NCBI GenBank assembly: GCA_028023455.1
Contig: JAQFVV010000063.1
Location: 4,271,081-4,335,080, forward strand
Source of the DNA: Epiperipatus broadwayi
Taxonomy: Eukaryota; Onychophora; Udeonychophora; Euonychophora; Peripatidae
Reading direction: 5' to 3'
DNA length: 64,000 bases
This document shows, one piece after another, positions 35,213 to 48,339 of this stretch. A program made the position numbers and the translations under genes. Under the pieces are notes generated by a model. That model saw nothing but the letters and a program-made list of their open reading frames with translations. It made no database searches and had not been told where the DNA came from. Position 1 is the stretch's first letter; each line of letters opens with the position of its first letter.

Positions 35213-35288
35213 TGGCTCAGTTGATTAAAGTATTACCTTAAAATTCATTTCTCAAGAATCTAAGGGTCCAAGTTCAAATCCAATGCTA
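35213..35288 (+). promoter_or_regulatory. tRNA-like segment with A and B boxes in PLE 3' pseudo-LTR
   Basis: A-box-like TGGCTCAGTTGATTAAAG at 35213-35230 and B-box-like AGTTCAAATCC at 35271-35281, spaced as in a tRNA gene. The B-box half is also present in both arms of the 5' palindrome. It directly precedes the hammerhead. It may be an internal Pol III promoter or a tRNA-derived insertion; it does not fold as a clean tRNA. Confidence 0.5.
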
Positions 35289-35293
35289 GCCCA

Positions 35294-35339
35294 GGACCAC
35301 CTGAAGAAGAGGGAAGAATAATATGTATCAAAACATGCA
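35294..35339 (+). ncRNA. Decayed minimal hammerhead in PLE 3' pseudo-LTR
   Basis: CAC-like stem start, CTGAAGA intact, stem II degraded, AAAAC in place of GAAAC. The position in the repeat is equivalent to the two 5' copies. Confidence 0.4.
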
Positions 35340-35482
35340 TATACACTAACCTGTTTGACGTGCTATTACTAACAGTTGAATGTATTTGCAATATTTAAAT
35401 AAAGTTAATTTTTTTAAAGACATTCAATACTCACATTAGATGATGAAAATAGTCCAATATAAAATTACAAGAGAACTATAAT

Positions 35483-38069
35483 CTTACATTTAATAATCAT
35501 TAGAAGAAAATAGCAGTAAATTTTGTAAATCTAAATACACATAAATGTGTGTTTTACATAATCATTACAGGATTAGTGATTAATTTATTTTGTTTGGTCA
35601 TTTGTTTAGGAGCATACAAATATAAATAACGAAGAATTGTCTCTATGTTTTGTATCACAATAATTAAAAGTATAATTGTATACTTTATCTCATTCAGTTG
35701 AGTTCTCTAATTGGTGCAATATTTTGAATTATTTTTGATTTCTTTGTAAAGTGTTAATAATATAAGAAAACCGCATTAAAATTTGACAGATTGTAGTTGC
35801 ATAAAAAAAATAGTATTTATTATATTTCTATTTGCATTAACAACAACATGAAAAAATTTTGTTTAGTTAATGTTTGTGCATATGATTTTATTGTTGTTTA
35901 TTATTATTAGAATGCAAATTATTTAAGTACACTTCGTCAAATCAACAATGATTTCTGAGAATCATGTGATTTGCATTCTCTGTATATAACGATTTTGACA
36001 TAGTCCATGGCAGTAGGTCCGCGTTGCTTACTTTTATACAATTTGAATTGAAATTTTGTTATTGATATAAATGTGATCACTTGTTGTTAAGCATCATCCT
36101 GTGTTGTTGCTGTTGAATATAGATATTTCTAACAAGATTTTAAGAGGAATAAAGCAATATATAGAAGAAAAGAAGACAGAAGAACATAAATATAGTAAAA
36201 AAAAATAATAATTAGAAGAAGAAAAATATGAATTTCAATACAGATTTCTATATAAGATGTGAGGCATAATCAGTTAATGAAAATGATTATATGTAACTGC
36301 TGCAATGCAATCGGGTTTACCATTCATATATGATATAAATTAGTGTGTGTAGAAAACAATAGCTTTTTTTTTTCAGATGAAAAGTAATTTTAATTGATAA
36401 TTTGTCATAATTTAATTTCTGATCAAATGGATATATTTTTATATTGAACATTTAAATTAATGGAAAAATTAGATTTATTTGAATTTTTTTTATTAAAAAA
36501 AAAAGTACATTTATTAATCTATCTCAACACAATATTTTAAAACAGCAATGAGTTGTACTTAAAAAAAATTTTGATTGACAAGTAATAACCATAATTTTAA
36601 AACTTATTTTTGTATATAAAACAATCATTTTATACTGCTTCAGTTTTTTAATTTAAACAAAATTACAATATCCCAAAAAACTCTTTATGGTTTAAGTGCT
36701 AAGTCACTATATTAGTCAGAATTATTTCATTCACCCCTAAAGTAACAAATTAATAATGGCAGTGGTGATAAGTATTTTTAATAAGATATGATTGATGCAT
36801 TTTACAATTATTTTCTTTCATTATTGATCCATTATGACAAGAAAGTGGCTCCAGTTTTTCTATTTTGTAGTTTCTCTTCTTTATATTATTTTTAGTATTT
36901 TTTTTAATATTTTGTCCATTCATTTCCAATGCAGTCGTATTACACTTTTGTCATTCAATTTTGTTATCAGTCTCACTTTTTCCAACAACATTTTCAAATA
37001 AGCTCCATTTAGTACTTAATCATAATTTTTTTATTTTTCTATAACCCATGTATTATTAGTTTTTATTATTATTATTATTCTCAATATATTTCTTTCCATA
37101 CTCTTTTCTGCAGTTTGACACCTCAGCATTGCTTTTTTATTAAAAGTCTATGAAAGTATGGAATCCATAAACACTTATGAAATTCTTTTAGTTTTCAGAC
37201 AGAACTCCATCTGAATTTAATTCTCAACCATTGTCCTTCCATTCTATATTTATTATTTAGTCAAAAATAGTTTGCAGATATTATTTTTTATATATTTTTT
37301 TAAAAAACCATTTAAAGTTACATAAGTCCTATCTTTTTACATTTCTGTAATACACATTATTTGCAAAATCCAGTCTACTTTAAAACTTTGCATTTATGTT
37401 CACTTCTACTTTCTATTTTAATCTATAAAATACTTTCTGTAAAACTTCTGGTTAATGTTTTGGCGAAATGAAATCTCTCTGATACACTTTACTACTATTA
37501 TTGTAAATAATATTATATCATTAATATTACATTTTAATTAAATAGTTTCAAAAATTGTAATCATTCATTTTTATTTTTTGTAATTGGTAAATCCAATACA
37601 AAATGGCTCTTATATTTGTTGGTCTTTTATATAACTTTTTTTTTAAAAAATAAAAACTATATACAAATATTAACATATTTACAGAGTAATAAATTTATGT
37701 TACATAGGCAAAAATATGATGAAACTGCAACCATAATGATAATATATTGTTTAACTTCAATAAAGTATGATCCAAAATTGAAGAGTGACATGTTCTAATA
37801 TTAATTAATCATGATAACTAAACAGAAGAAGAGTTTATATATTTGTTTCCCAAGAGAGAAATCTGATGGGGAATGTTTTATATAACTTATCTTCTTACTT
37901 AGATTTTCTGTAATGTACTAAAACAATTCTAAGTCCAGCTTTTTTTTTTTAATAGTTTGTTTATAAAGATTTTACTAAATAATTTAATAAGAAATTGATA
38001 GGTCGGTAATTCATATTTTCTTTGTCATTCTTAAATATCAACATCATTTTTTGTTATGTCTTAATTTAC
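35483..38069. other. AT-rich DNA, no gene seen
   Basis: No recognisable coding or repeat feature. A 60-residue open frame at 37616-37798 has no motif. Confidence 0.45.
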
Positions 38070-38970
38070 CTTCAACAAATGAACTAGTTCTAATTCCATC
38101 TTATCTTTATTGGATTGAGCATTCATCACCATGGACCAGTATATATATGAATCCATAACATATATCCAAAACAAATACAGGTCAATGGGTGATAATGTAT
38201 AATGAAAATAAAAATGCTGAAATTCAGAAAGGTGCTCAAATCCTATGCCATATGTTTAAGGGAATCAACAAATGGCTTCCAGCAGTTATGATCAAATTCA
38301 AAAGGATTGCAAACAGTGATGTTTAAAACAGCAAATGGATAGCAATACCACAGCCTCAGAAGTCAATTAAAGTTGAACTTATGACTCCAGACATCAGTGA
38401 GGAATCATCATCCGGCACTGAAGAGTCTACAAAGCTCAAAATCATCAGATTTTCAGATGAAGACACAAGGCAATGAAATTACCAAATCTGATGAAGCCAT
38501 GAAAGAATGAAGACATCCACAAATACATGTGAATGTCTACATTCTCCATGGCTAATTGTAGCCATTGGGAGCAATTAGTTGAGATTCCATTTTATCTTGA
38601 TCAGATTGAGCATTCATCACCATAGATATATGAATAGATAACATATATCCAGTTGCAGATACAGTCCAATTGGTGATGGTGCTCAGTGAATTAGATGGTT
38701 TTCATTAGGGAAGGGAATTTGATTACAAGCAATCCAGTTGGAAGTAAAGTCAGATAACAAATTTACTGTCAGATCTGCATGGTAATAAGCACATTGTCCT
38801 CTACCCGGTAAAAGCAGTAAGGAAATTTCATGTTAGAAGTAAACCTAAATCAGATCCAAGGCAATCTGTCACAAAACAACCGGAAGTGTCATTGTACCTA
38901 CTCATGAGCAAACTATCACAGTACAGGTGGAAATGGCAGGTAAATCTAGAAGGATGACCCTTACATTAAT
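38070..38970 (+). repeat. Region with a direct repeat pair and possible decayed polyprotein
   Basis: About 95 bp at 38094-38190 (ATTGAGCATTCATCACCAT core) recurs at 38586-38680 (GATTGAGCATTCATCACCAT). Between them a plus-strand frame reads GINKWLPAVMIKFKRIANSD and SEESSSGTEESTKL with stops. It is slightly suggestive of a retroelement polyprotein tail, but I cannot assign it. Base composition is less AT-rich than the surroundings. Confidence 0.35.
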
Positions 38971-40612
38971 AGTTGCATGGCAACTAAATACTACTCACTC
39001 AATAACTTTCATTTTATCACATAAGAAAAATCCTTTACTATTATTATTTTTAACTTCTTGCTTTATACTTAGAAAACATTTTATTACATGAAATATTTAT
39101 ACTGTATCAAACTTTTGGAACTCTATTTTACTAGATTTATGCAGTACAAGTCTCAATAACTATGATTTAGTACAAATCAGCCTACCTTACTCTTATTTAA
39201 TCTTCTCACTAATTTATTTTACACTGATATTAAAATTCTCATTTATATAACTTCCTTTACTATTTCTTCACGTCATGAGGTACATATCTCAATCACAGTA
39301 AAATTGTCTGGTTTTTTTATTATCTGTTATCGTATATTATTTAAATGCTTTAGCATTGTATTTATATTAATGATAATGATGATATAGTGAGTACTATCTA
39401 CACAAATGTATTTATTATAGTGAACCATATAAAATATACACTTTTAATCCATATTTAAAAATAAGCTTAAAAGAAAAACAAATTTAGTAAATATCTCTAG
39501 TTGCAATAAGTTGCTTATATATTTGTTTTTTTGTTTTTATTATTAATTTTCAGATCATTATTGTAATTAATCTAAATTCAATCTCTTAAGTCAGAAACAG
39601 TAATCTTTAATTTATATTGGATTCAGAATGTCTGTTTTTAGATTTTTTTATACTAGAACTAGAGATCTCGGAAATTGCAAGCAGGTTAAGATTAACTTAC
39701 TTTCAAAAAGTTGGCATGCTCATTTATTTAAACTGCTTATCTTTGCATCTTTTTTTATTTTAAGTAAACCAAATAACAAAAAGATATATCTTCAATAAAA
39801 AGAATGAAGATAAAGTATTTAGAAAAAATAAATGATATTGATGATTTACATTTTATACGCACTTTTGTTTCAATGTAATAAAAGCTGACTTTATATTATA
39901 CAATGTCATCTAGTTCATTTGAGTCACCATCAATTATATTCAAAATCTCAAATTGATTTTTGAAGTTATTTTTTCCTATAACAAGAGGATTATTTTCCAG
40001 TATTAAATGTAGCTTTTTAAAAAAAAAATATTTTTTACATAATGTTATTACTGTTTTACACATACTTCTGACATTATTTTTAAATAATACATGTAAACTA
40101 AAAAATTAGAATTTGGAAGAATAAATAAATATATATTATAGTCCATTTTTTTAGTTCACAAATAACTGAATCATTCTGATATGGAAATTATAAATCTACT
40201 GATTGGTGTTTAATAATCCAAATCAGTATATGTTTTGTTTTTTTTTCATTTATGATTGCAATGCTTTTAATTTTATTATCTGTCTTTAATATTATTCTTA
40301 GCTCTTCATTGTCACTTCTGTCTTTTAAGCCTGCAATAGCTCATTGCTATTATTATATTTTAAATTAACTGTGGTCGCTGTAGAAACCTATCACTATCAA
40401 CTTTGATTGTAAACCAATGCATTTTTAAAAATATATTTTGTACCATCTAAATGACAAGATAAATATCAAAAAATATAGATTATTATGTATCATTATTATA
40501 ATATTAACTATTTAATTTCTAACTCTATAACTCGTTTGTGTAAATGACTAATGGGAATATATATATGAAAAACAAAAAAACACAAGTTAAAAAACTTGCT
40601 AACGCTTGTATT
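38971..40612. other. AT-rich DNA, no gene seen
   Basis: Nothing could be supported. Confidence 0.45.
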
Positions 40613-40773
40613 TATGATAACAGATGGCGTTCTACCAAAAACACCGTCAAGTGTAGTTTTCTGTTTACATAAGCGTCAGAGCGAGTATTCACTATCTCTA
40701 ACTTTAATTCCACTTTCAGATCATGATTTCAAGCTATTTGCTATAGTTACTGCTGACGCCATCTGTTATCATA
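40613..40773. mobile_element. 157-bp Tc1/mariner-type MITE
   Basis: Perfect 15-bp terminal inverted repeats TGATAACAGATGGCG (40615-40629) and CGCCATCTGTTATCA (40757-40771), flanked by TA (40613-40614 and 40772-40773). The interior is non-coding; the 67-residue open frame across it is incidental. Confidence 0.85.
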
Positions 40774-41061
40774 TATATATAAACAATAATAATTTTTGAT
40801 ATGATTATGATGCAATCTAGTTGAAACATGCTACAGCATACAATGTTAAATGAATGAAGCATACTATGTTAAATTTAGGAATAATTTTGTTTTTCTTAGT
40901 ACACACAATGATAGTGTTTACTTTTGAATTACAATTGCTATAAGGACAGATATAAATTGTACTGGAATTATAAATATCTTCAATATATTAAAATTATGAT
41001 ATTAAAAAAAAGAAACTTTAGTTTTCCAAAGATTGCATATATATGTATATAGATATTAATA
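40774..41061. other. AT-rich DNA, no gene seen
   Basis: A short (AT)n-like stretch near 41036-41050 and nothing else. Confidence 0.4.
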
Positions 41062-42141
41062 TAAATCTATTATTATAAAGTGCTGACACTTTTGAAATTA
41101 TTAAAGCGGAAGTCAACCTCTGATAACGCGCTATTTTTTAAATATTATAAATCTCATATGCACTTGCCTGCTAGTAAGAGTTTAAAAAACTTAAGTGAAT
41201 CACTTAAGTTTGGAGTGTATTTGCTTAAATCAGGGCTTGAATCTATTGTGTGCCTGATGTTGTAATCAAATATTGAATTGTACAAATTTAGTTAACCTAC
41301 TGCAGGAGAAAGACAGTATCTCATTTTTAACCACCTATAATTAATTACAAAATTTTTAGTGCTTTGTAATAATAGATTTACATTTATAAGTCTAATCGTA
41401 GGTGGTTAAAAATGAGACACTGTCTTTCTCCAGTGATAAGTTAATTAAATTTGTACAGTTCAATATTTGATTATAACATCAGGCACACAATAGATTCAAG
41501 CCCTGATTTAAGCATGATCAGTGAGAGTTGGTGTATATAAAAATATGCTCTAAACTTAAGTGATTCACTTAAGTTTTTTTTAAAATTCTTACTGACGGGT
41601 GAGTGCACAGAGATTTATAATATTTAAGAAATAGCGCATTATTGGAGGTTGACTTCCGCTTTAATAATTTCAAAATTTTCAATGCTTTATAATAATAGGA
41701 TTACATTTATAAGTTATATTAGTTAATCGTAGATAGTTGTGTCTTTCTCCTGCGATGTGTTAACTAAATTTGTACAATTCAATAGACTCAAGCCCTGATT
41801 TAAGCATGGTCAGTGAGAGTTGGTGTATATACAAATATGCTCTAAACTTAAGTGATTCACTTAAGTTTTTTTTTTAAATTCTTACTGGCAGGCGAGTGCA
41901 CAGAGATTTATAATATTTAAGAAATAGCACATTATCAGAGGTTTACTTCTGCTTTAGTAATTTCAAAATTTTTAGCGCTTTATACTAATAGGACTACATT
42001 TATAAGTCTAATCTTAAGTTGTTAAAAATGAGACACTGTCTATCTCCTACGATAGGTTAAACAAATTTGTACAATTCAATATTTGATTATAACATTAGGC
42101 ACACAGTAGACTCAAGCCTCATTTAAGCATGGTCAGTGAGA
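41062..42141. repeat. D300 satellite: one inverted and ~2.6 tandem units
   Basis: An inverted unit (41062-41336) faces direct units starting near 41337, 41672 and 41963, each about 290-335 bp. Shared blocks include AGACACTGTCTTTCTCC, TTTGTACAATTCAATA and TTCAAGCCCTGATTTAAGCAT. Each unit has a near-perfect palindrome of AAACTTAAGTGA and TCACTTAAGTTT around one base. The third unit is broken at 42141 and resumes at 44300. Open frames here are incidental. Confidence 0.75.
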
Positions 42142-44299
42142 ATGTATGTATTGTGCCGGACAAAAGATTTTACTTTCGTCTATCAATCTATTCTGATACA
42201 GAGGGCACCACCAGATCACTACGTATCTGGAAAATTGTTTACTGTGATCAGAATAGATGATGATGATGGTTTGCGCCGACTAGACTCAGGGAGAAACAAG
42301 AGATCTTAAATTGTTTAGACAATTGAGACAAAAGCACAAAGACAAACATCAGCCAAATTAAGTTTCAACATAATTAATAAAATTTTATTCAGAGAAGATA
42401 AATTATGAAGTATAATTTATTGACACAATAAATAGGATTAACTCAGGCGTGTACCAGAAATACTAAGGCAAAGCTATGACAGACCAACTGATCTTCTAAT
42501 AAACGAATTATAAAGGGAGGAAGTAAATTTTATTCAGCAGAGGATTCATCTTAACATTGGTTCTCACCTTCAGACATTTAAACAATACGTCCCTGAAATA
42601 GATCAAAGAAACCAGAGCCGATGAGCTTTCCGAGATCCAAAATTTGTTCAGACCCCGAATGTCCTTAATCGGTATGAGCTGCACCTATTACTACGTTTAA
42701 AATAACGGTGATTGATCCACCTCAAGAACAACCGAAAAATATGATTGAAACGGAGTAAAACAATTAAAACTGGTGAATCCCAGCCAAACGATTGGTGAAA
42801 ATTACTTAAAAATTAATAATTAAAGGTCTCAATAAGGGACAAGTAAATAATTAGAAAAACAGTTACGTCTGCCCCAGCATTTAAAAAAAAAAAACTTACA
42901 AACAAATTCTGAGTACACGCTCTGATAACTTTAAAGCACACGTAAGAAATACAAAATAAATCTATTGGAGAGTGCACATGAGTATGAAAATATTAAAAGT
43001 TTTAAATACTTTAACAGTACGAAAGTATCACTCACCTGTAATTTAAAGAGGGATATATTTTATCTTCCTGCTGATGATTTATAAAATTACAAAGAAAAAC
43101 AATTCTAATTTCCACCTTCAGAGATATAAGAAATGAAATCCCCACCTGCGGAAAATTAGACAATCAAGTCGCCAGCCAAAAGATTTATGGAGGTTTAGCA
43201 ATAGGGCAAGCATAGAGTTTAAAATTACTTATTGAATAATAACATAATTACAGGTAAGCATTTAAAAGGCACGACTGCCAAAGCATTTATAAAAGTCTTA
43301 CATAAAAATAGAAAACTCACTTGTCACTCTCCAATAAACAAAAATTGAAAGCAACTTGGAATCTTAAAACTAAGATTCCAAGACACACTACAAAATATTA
43401 GAAAAAATATGAGGCTATATAAATTACTTAAGCTTATGAATACATATTTAGGATTAGACTGAGCGGAGATTTAATGAGAATTAATTTACCCTGGGAAGAA
43501 TAAAAAAAGAAAATAATTACCTTTCGGTAAAACAAAGTTCACGTAGAGTGTGCACTATTATTTTAGTTGATTTCAAGTTCTTAGACAGTGGCAAGGTAGA
43601 GGTAAAGAGGTTCCGGCTTCTTCTGGATGTTTAAAGCATTACTGGAGCAAATTTGGAAGTTAGGGATACGTCTTCTGTTGAGTTAGCAAGCCATTTGGGT
43701 AGTGATAACAAGTATATTATTTTTCATCTTGTTGCAAGCAAAAGGATTTAAATAACAGCGACTTTCTTTTAAGAATTTAAATGTTCATTGAGATCTACTT
43801 TCACTTGAGAAACAGCTTGTCTAGTTACGAATAATGAATTAACTAACTCTCCAAATTTTCGGGGCTATTTATACATTGCTCCATTTCCCACGAAACACTT
43901 TCCTTGTTGTCCAATTTTTATGCCTTAGGCAGGGCAAATATTAATCTCCCGCTCAATCTAGCTAAGAATTCTACCCAGGGATTATTGAAACGAAAACAAC
44001 TACATAGAAATCAAATCTCCGCTTTTAGAATTAATCTACAATAATTCAATAAAAGCTACAGGAAAATAATTAGCAAGGTTGCTTGTTTTTAATTAATTGA
44101 TTTAAAGTAAAAACAAGCGGTATATGAAAACTATTTTAAAATAAATTGATAAACACTGAAATGAAGCGTTTTACATATAAACGCTTGTGTATTTTGATAC
44201 ACGTATTCTTTTTTAAATAATAATAAAATTTAAACATTAAACGTTTTAACAAAAATTAAGTTTAGTGAAGATTAAAACTTAATCGGATTACAATCATGT
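42142..44299. mobile_element. 2.15-kb insertion inside the D300 array, class uncertain
   Basis: Splits the third D300 unit. ATGT at 42142-42145 and 44296-44299 may be a 4-bp target duplication, and the ends TGTATTGT and ACAATCA are weakly inverted, as in an LTR. It is less AT-rich than its surroundings. Internal diverged repeats of ~410 bp occur (GTCTGCCCCAGCATTTA near 42868 and GACTGCCAAAGCATTTA near 43272). No open frame. It could be a solo LTR or another non-autonomous element. Confidence 0.4.
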
Positions 44300-44445
44300 T
44301 CAGTATATACAAATACACTCTAAATTTGGGTGATTCACTTATGTTTTTTTAAACTCTTACTTGCAGGCAAGTGTGAGAGTTTTATAATATTTAAGTAATA
44401 GCGCATTATCAGAGATTGACTTTGACTTTAATAATATTATTGATA
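44300..44445 (+). repeat. D300 third unit, remainder
   Basis: Continues the interrupted unit: AGTATATACAAATACACTCT, GTGATTCACTTA, TTACTTGCAGGCAAGTG and AATAGCGCATTATCAGAG. Confidence 0.75.
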
Positions 44446-47019
44446 TATAAATGAAATATTATCTGGGTACATTTAGAATATATATATAAATTGACATTTA
44501 ATTTTTTAAATAAATTATATGCGGATGTACCCAAATAATATTTCACTTACATCTGTAGCCTTCGAAAATCTTTGGTTTAATATTATTAATATATTCTACA
44601 CAAATTTTCAGTGTCTACAATTGTATGTTTGAAATAACCTTTTTAATAGCTCATTGCTGAGCAAAACCTCTTCAGTGACTCCTTCATAGAGAAATAAAGG
44701 TGAACACATTACTTACTAATAGATATAGAAGTTTAGCAATGAGAACTTTATAATGGTTTTTAGTATATCGCCATGTACAACATTTTTAATTATTAGCAGT
44801 TCATTTTAGGATGAGGGTCTCTCATGGTTTAATTCAGTTACTCCAATCACAGCAGCCTTTCTCCTTCATATTATTCTTACTTCATCCATCCGTCTCACAT
44901 TTGGTATTATTCTGAAGCTTTTACAATCTCTTGCGATTCAATTTAAAAATACAACTGTCTTTTTTTTTAGCAACATGTTCAACCTAGTTCCATTTTAGTC
45001 TCTTAATTATTTCAGTGATATTTGTTTATTTTGTCATCCATTTATTTCATTTTCAGTCTCTTTTTAAAGATAGCAAGTTTAATTCTAAAATTATTTTTTA
45101 TTTATTATGTTTCTATCTGTATTAATCCATTCAAGGTAGGTGTAGTTAACTTCTAGCTCATGATTATCAATCTTTATTTTCTTGTGAAAAAATTCTTTGA
45201 AAATTTCATTAATCTTTTTAGCATTTATCATTGGTTCTACTTTTTTTTTACTTTCATCTGATAGCTCTTGTAATATTTCTTGAAACTCTTGTAATATTTT
45301 TTGAAACTCTGAAGCATTATTTACAAAAACAACTATATCCTCTTCAAAATGTACTGAACTGTTTTACATCTTGTAATGGGATCCCCTTTTTTTGCCTTAA
45401 TTTTTAAACATTTGAAGTAACATTTGGACTTGAAATTTACAAGTTTGAACCAAAACATTTACTGGTCTCTTATTACTATTTTTTTTTTTTGATACTTATA
45501 ATTGAGTTATTAGCTTTTACTTCAATGTTAATTATTTATATTGTGACCCTGTTACTCAAATAGAAGAGTAAATATGATTAATATTTACATACCAATCATA
45601 CCTCCTGGTCAAACTGATATTTAATAAAAATATTAAACCATCTGTCACTTTTCCAGATCAAGATAACTCTTTCCAGCTGCATGAAATATGAAACATCTCA
45701 TGGGGATTATTTATAATGGGTTTAAACCCAGAGTACCATCCAATACTTAAACTGGAATCTATGAAAGGTCATTAACACATTTCAGGCACTTGACCCATGG
45801 CTAGGTGTTGAACATGAAACTGGCAATACATTGACTTAGATAAATGGAGAGAGGTATATAAATGTCATTAATAATTTATGTACATTTAATTAAAAGATAA
45901 TAATAATAAAATATAAAATCACATAAGTGATATTTAAATATTTAAAGCAATTAATTATGCATGTTTCTGAGTGATGTCTAAAGTTCTATTCAGGGGAAGA
46001 TTTTAAAGTTTAATATTACTATTGAGAATTTAAAAGTTTCTAATAATGACATCAATGGATAATAGTTACTTAGGTCTAGCACAGTTTCTGAGTTTTCATA
46101 TGTGGTTGATCACCCTATTTCTGATCCAGTCAGATTCCTGGTAAGCGAGTATCAGGATAAGTGAAGCTTCTTGTTATTTCTGCATCCTATGGCATGGGCT
46201 GTTTTTCTTGATTTGGCATGTAGGTTCAATCAAACATTGGCAGAAGGTGAGTCAGAACAATATATTATGGCATTTGACTAATGGAACACAAGAGACGGTT
46301 GGGGGGAAATGGCTGAACACCACTAGTCACTCATTTCTCTTATAGCATGATAGCAGAAGAATAGTTTCATCATGCTGGACTTTTAGTGGCTTGTTGACTT
46401 TGTTCACGGCTGCTGATTGATCTTGGTTATATATTTTTTTAATGTTTTCTATAAAATTTTCTGAATAGTCTGAATCCTTGGAATCAATTGAATACTCACA
46501 ATATCTGTAACTGAAGAATAGTCAATTTTATCTTTTTATATTCTCTGACCCCACCTTTGCTCGAGTTTTCACCCACCCTATCAATACGTTTTATCTTTAT
46601 TTATTTTTTTAATTAGTATATGCCTTTATTTGCTTGTTTTTGCATTTTGATTGCACTGAAATTAGTCCCATATTGTTTATTTAATCAGCCTGGAATCTTA
46701 ATCTTCAGAGCCTGGTTGGTTTTGTAGGAATTGTTCTAATTGATTATAAAGTATTTTTAATTTTAAAAAAATCCTTTAACAAAAGTACTTTTGAAAGAAT
46801 TATATAAAAATAAAAGTAGGTGGAAGAAATATAAGTTATAATTACTAAATAATTTCTTATTCCCAACATTGTTCTTTTTATTTTAACTTTTCCTTTTCCC
46901 AAAGTATTAAATATTGATTTTGGTTTTCTATTTTTTTATTTTTAAAAAAGTAAAGCATGTAACTTGTATATATACACATATTTATGCAATGTGTATATAT
47001 ACACATTGTTACAATATGT
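44446..47019. other. AT-rich DNA, no gene seen
   Basis: A short hairpin occurs near 44464-44550: GGGTACATTTAGAATATA faces a GCGGATGTACCC-type segment. Near 46967-47005 TGTATATATACACAT repeats. No gene was supported. Confidence 0.4.
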
Positions 47020-48339
47020 ATGGTTCAATATATTGGCATTTGGTAATATTTAAAAAAAAAAGTTAAAAATAAATAAATTTAAAGATCGTTTAAAAGATGC
47101 AATTTAGTTTCTTTTTTTTTTTAATTAGTATGATTTTTTTTTTTTTTTTTGGGTAGCATACAGTGAAAGTTATTTTTGTTTCAAATTATTTATTTAATTG
47201 AAAAAATAAAAGTTAAAATTGGAGGGAATAAAAAAGACACGCAGATTACTAATTCAGATAAACAATAAGAAAGAAATCCCAAACGTAAAAGGCTTCATTA
47301 TCAGAAAAAAACCTTTTTAACCATAATTAAAGATGGCCAAAATAATTTATAAAAAAGAAACTTTGTAGTTTAAAATACAAAATAAATGTGCAAGATTACT
47401 ATTTTGTATTCTGATAAAAAAGCAAAACAAAATATAATATATGTGCAGAGGTCTAAAAACTGATCACAAGTCTAAAAGGAGGAAAGTATTGGCAATCAAG
47501 GTCTTGTGTCTTTTCCTTAGCTAGAAGTGTCTGTTGAGTTTGGGCTAGAGAAAATGTCCTATTCTGGATTACTCATATGCTGAAGTAATTTATCATGCAG
47601 GGGAGGTACCGGAGCATTTATTTTAACAGCTTTTGAGTCTAGCCTTAGGACATACCAATAACAGTTTAAAACCAATGGCCACAAGCTCATTCATTTCAAA
47701 TACATGCATGGTACTCATCTGTACTTAGTGGTAAGATTATTCATATTCTAAATTGTGACTAAAAATATTTGCAAACTAACATTAATGTAAGCTTATAATA
47801 CCGATAGATACATTAACTTTAAATATGAATCTTGTAATACCAATCTAGACATTTACTATTTTTATTATGCAAGGAACTCTTTAGAAGAGATGTAAGAAAT
47901 TTATGACAAGAACTTTACTTATTTGATCAATGTTATTATCTGGATTAGCCTGTGTGTGCTCTCCAATTTTATTAATAATTCATATTTTAAATATTTTAAT
48001 TTCTTACAAATAAAACATCTTTAATATCAACTTTTTATTGTGCATTATTTTAAGTTTATTAGATTTATTGTTAACTAATTGCATGAGAAATGAATAAGTT
48101 ACCTTTGCCAATATGCTTGTTTAGTTAAGCCCCGAAAAGAAAATTAATATAACATTAATCAACCAGAAACTTGAATTGCAATCTTACTTTTAATTATTAC
48201 TTATTTATATGTTATGCGATGTGGTGGAATTTAGTGGCCCTGGCACCCTATTTTAAACAAATAAAAAACAGGTTCCATCAGCAATTCAAATCATAATAAT
48301 TATTAGGCCAGTTAATCAGGAAATATAGCTATGTTCATG
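47020..48339 (+). repeat. LTR-like dispersed repeat, copy 2
   Basis: Diverged second copy of 30160-31378, in the same orientation and block order. Shared ends: ATATTGGCATTTGGTAA near 47028 and AGGAAATATAGCTATGTT near 48320. The TATA box is decayed. Non-coding. Confidence 0.5.

Larger units (their letters stand above)
32231..35482 (+). mobile_element. Penelope-like element, near full length, ~13-bp target-site duplication
   Basis: AGAAAACTATAAT (32231-32243) and AGAGAACTATAAT (35470-35482) match at 12 of 13 positions and bound the element (32244-35469). The 5' end is a palindrome: an inverted pseudo-LTR (32244-32538) facing a direct one (32540-32836). A direct pseudo-LTR copy lies at about 35237-35469. 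Between them is the decayed PLE reading frame. Inverted plus direct terminal repeats are the known Penelope layout. The pseudo-LTR carries decayed hammerheads and a tRNA-like segment. The element is dead from many frameshifts and stops but is the best source of information on the enzyme that probably moved the small elements here. Confidence 0.88.

Noticed and set aside
38480-38515. CTGATGA followed by GAAAG
   Set aside because: The six bases between the boxes cannot form stem II and there is no stem I.
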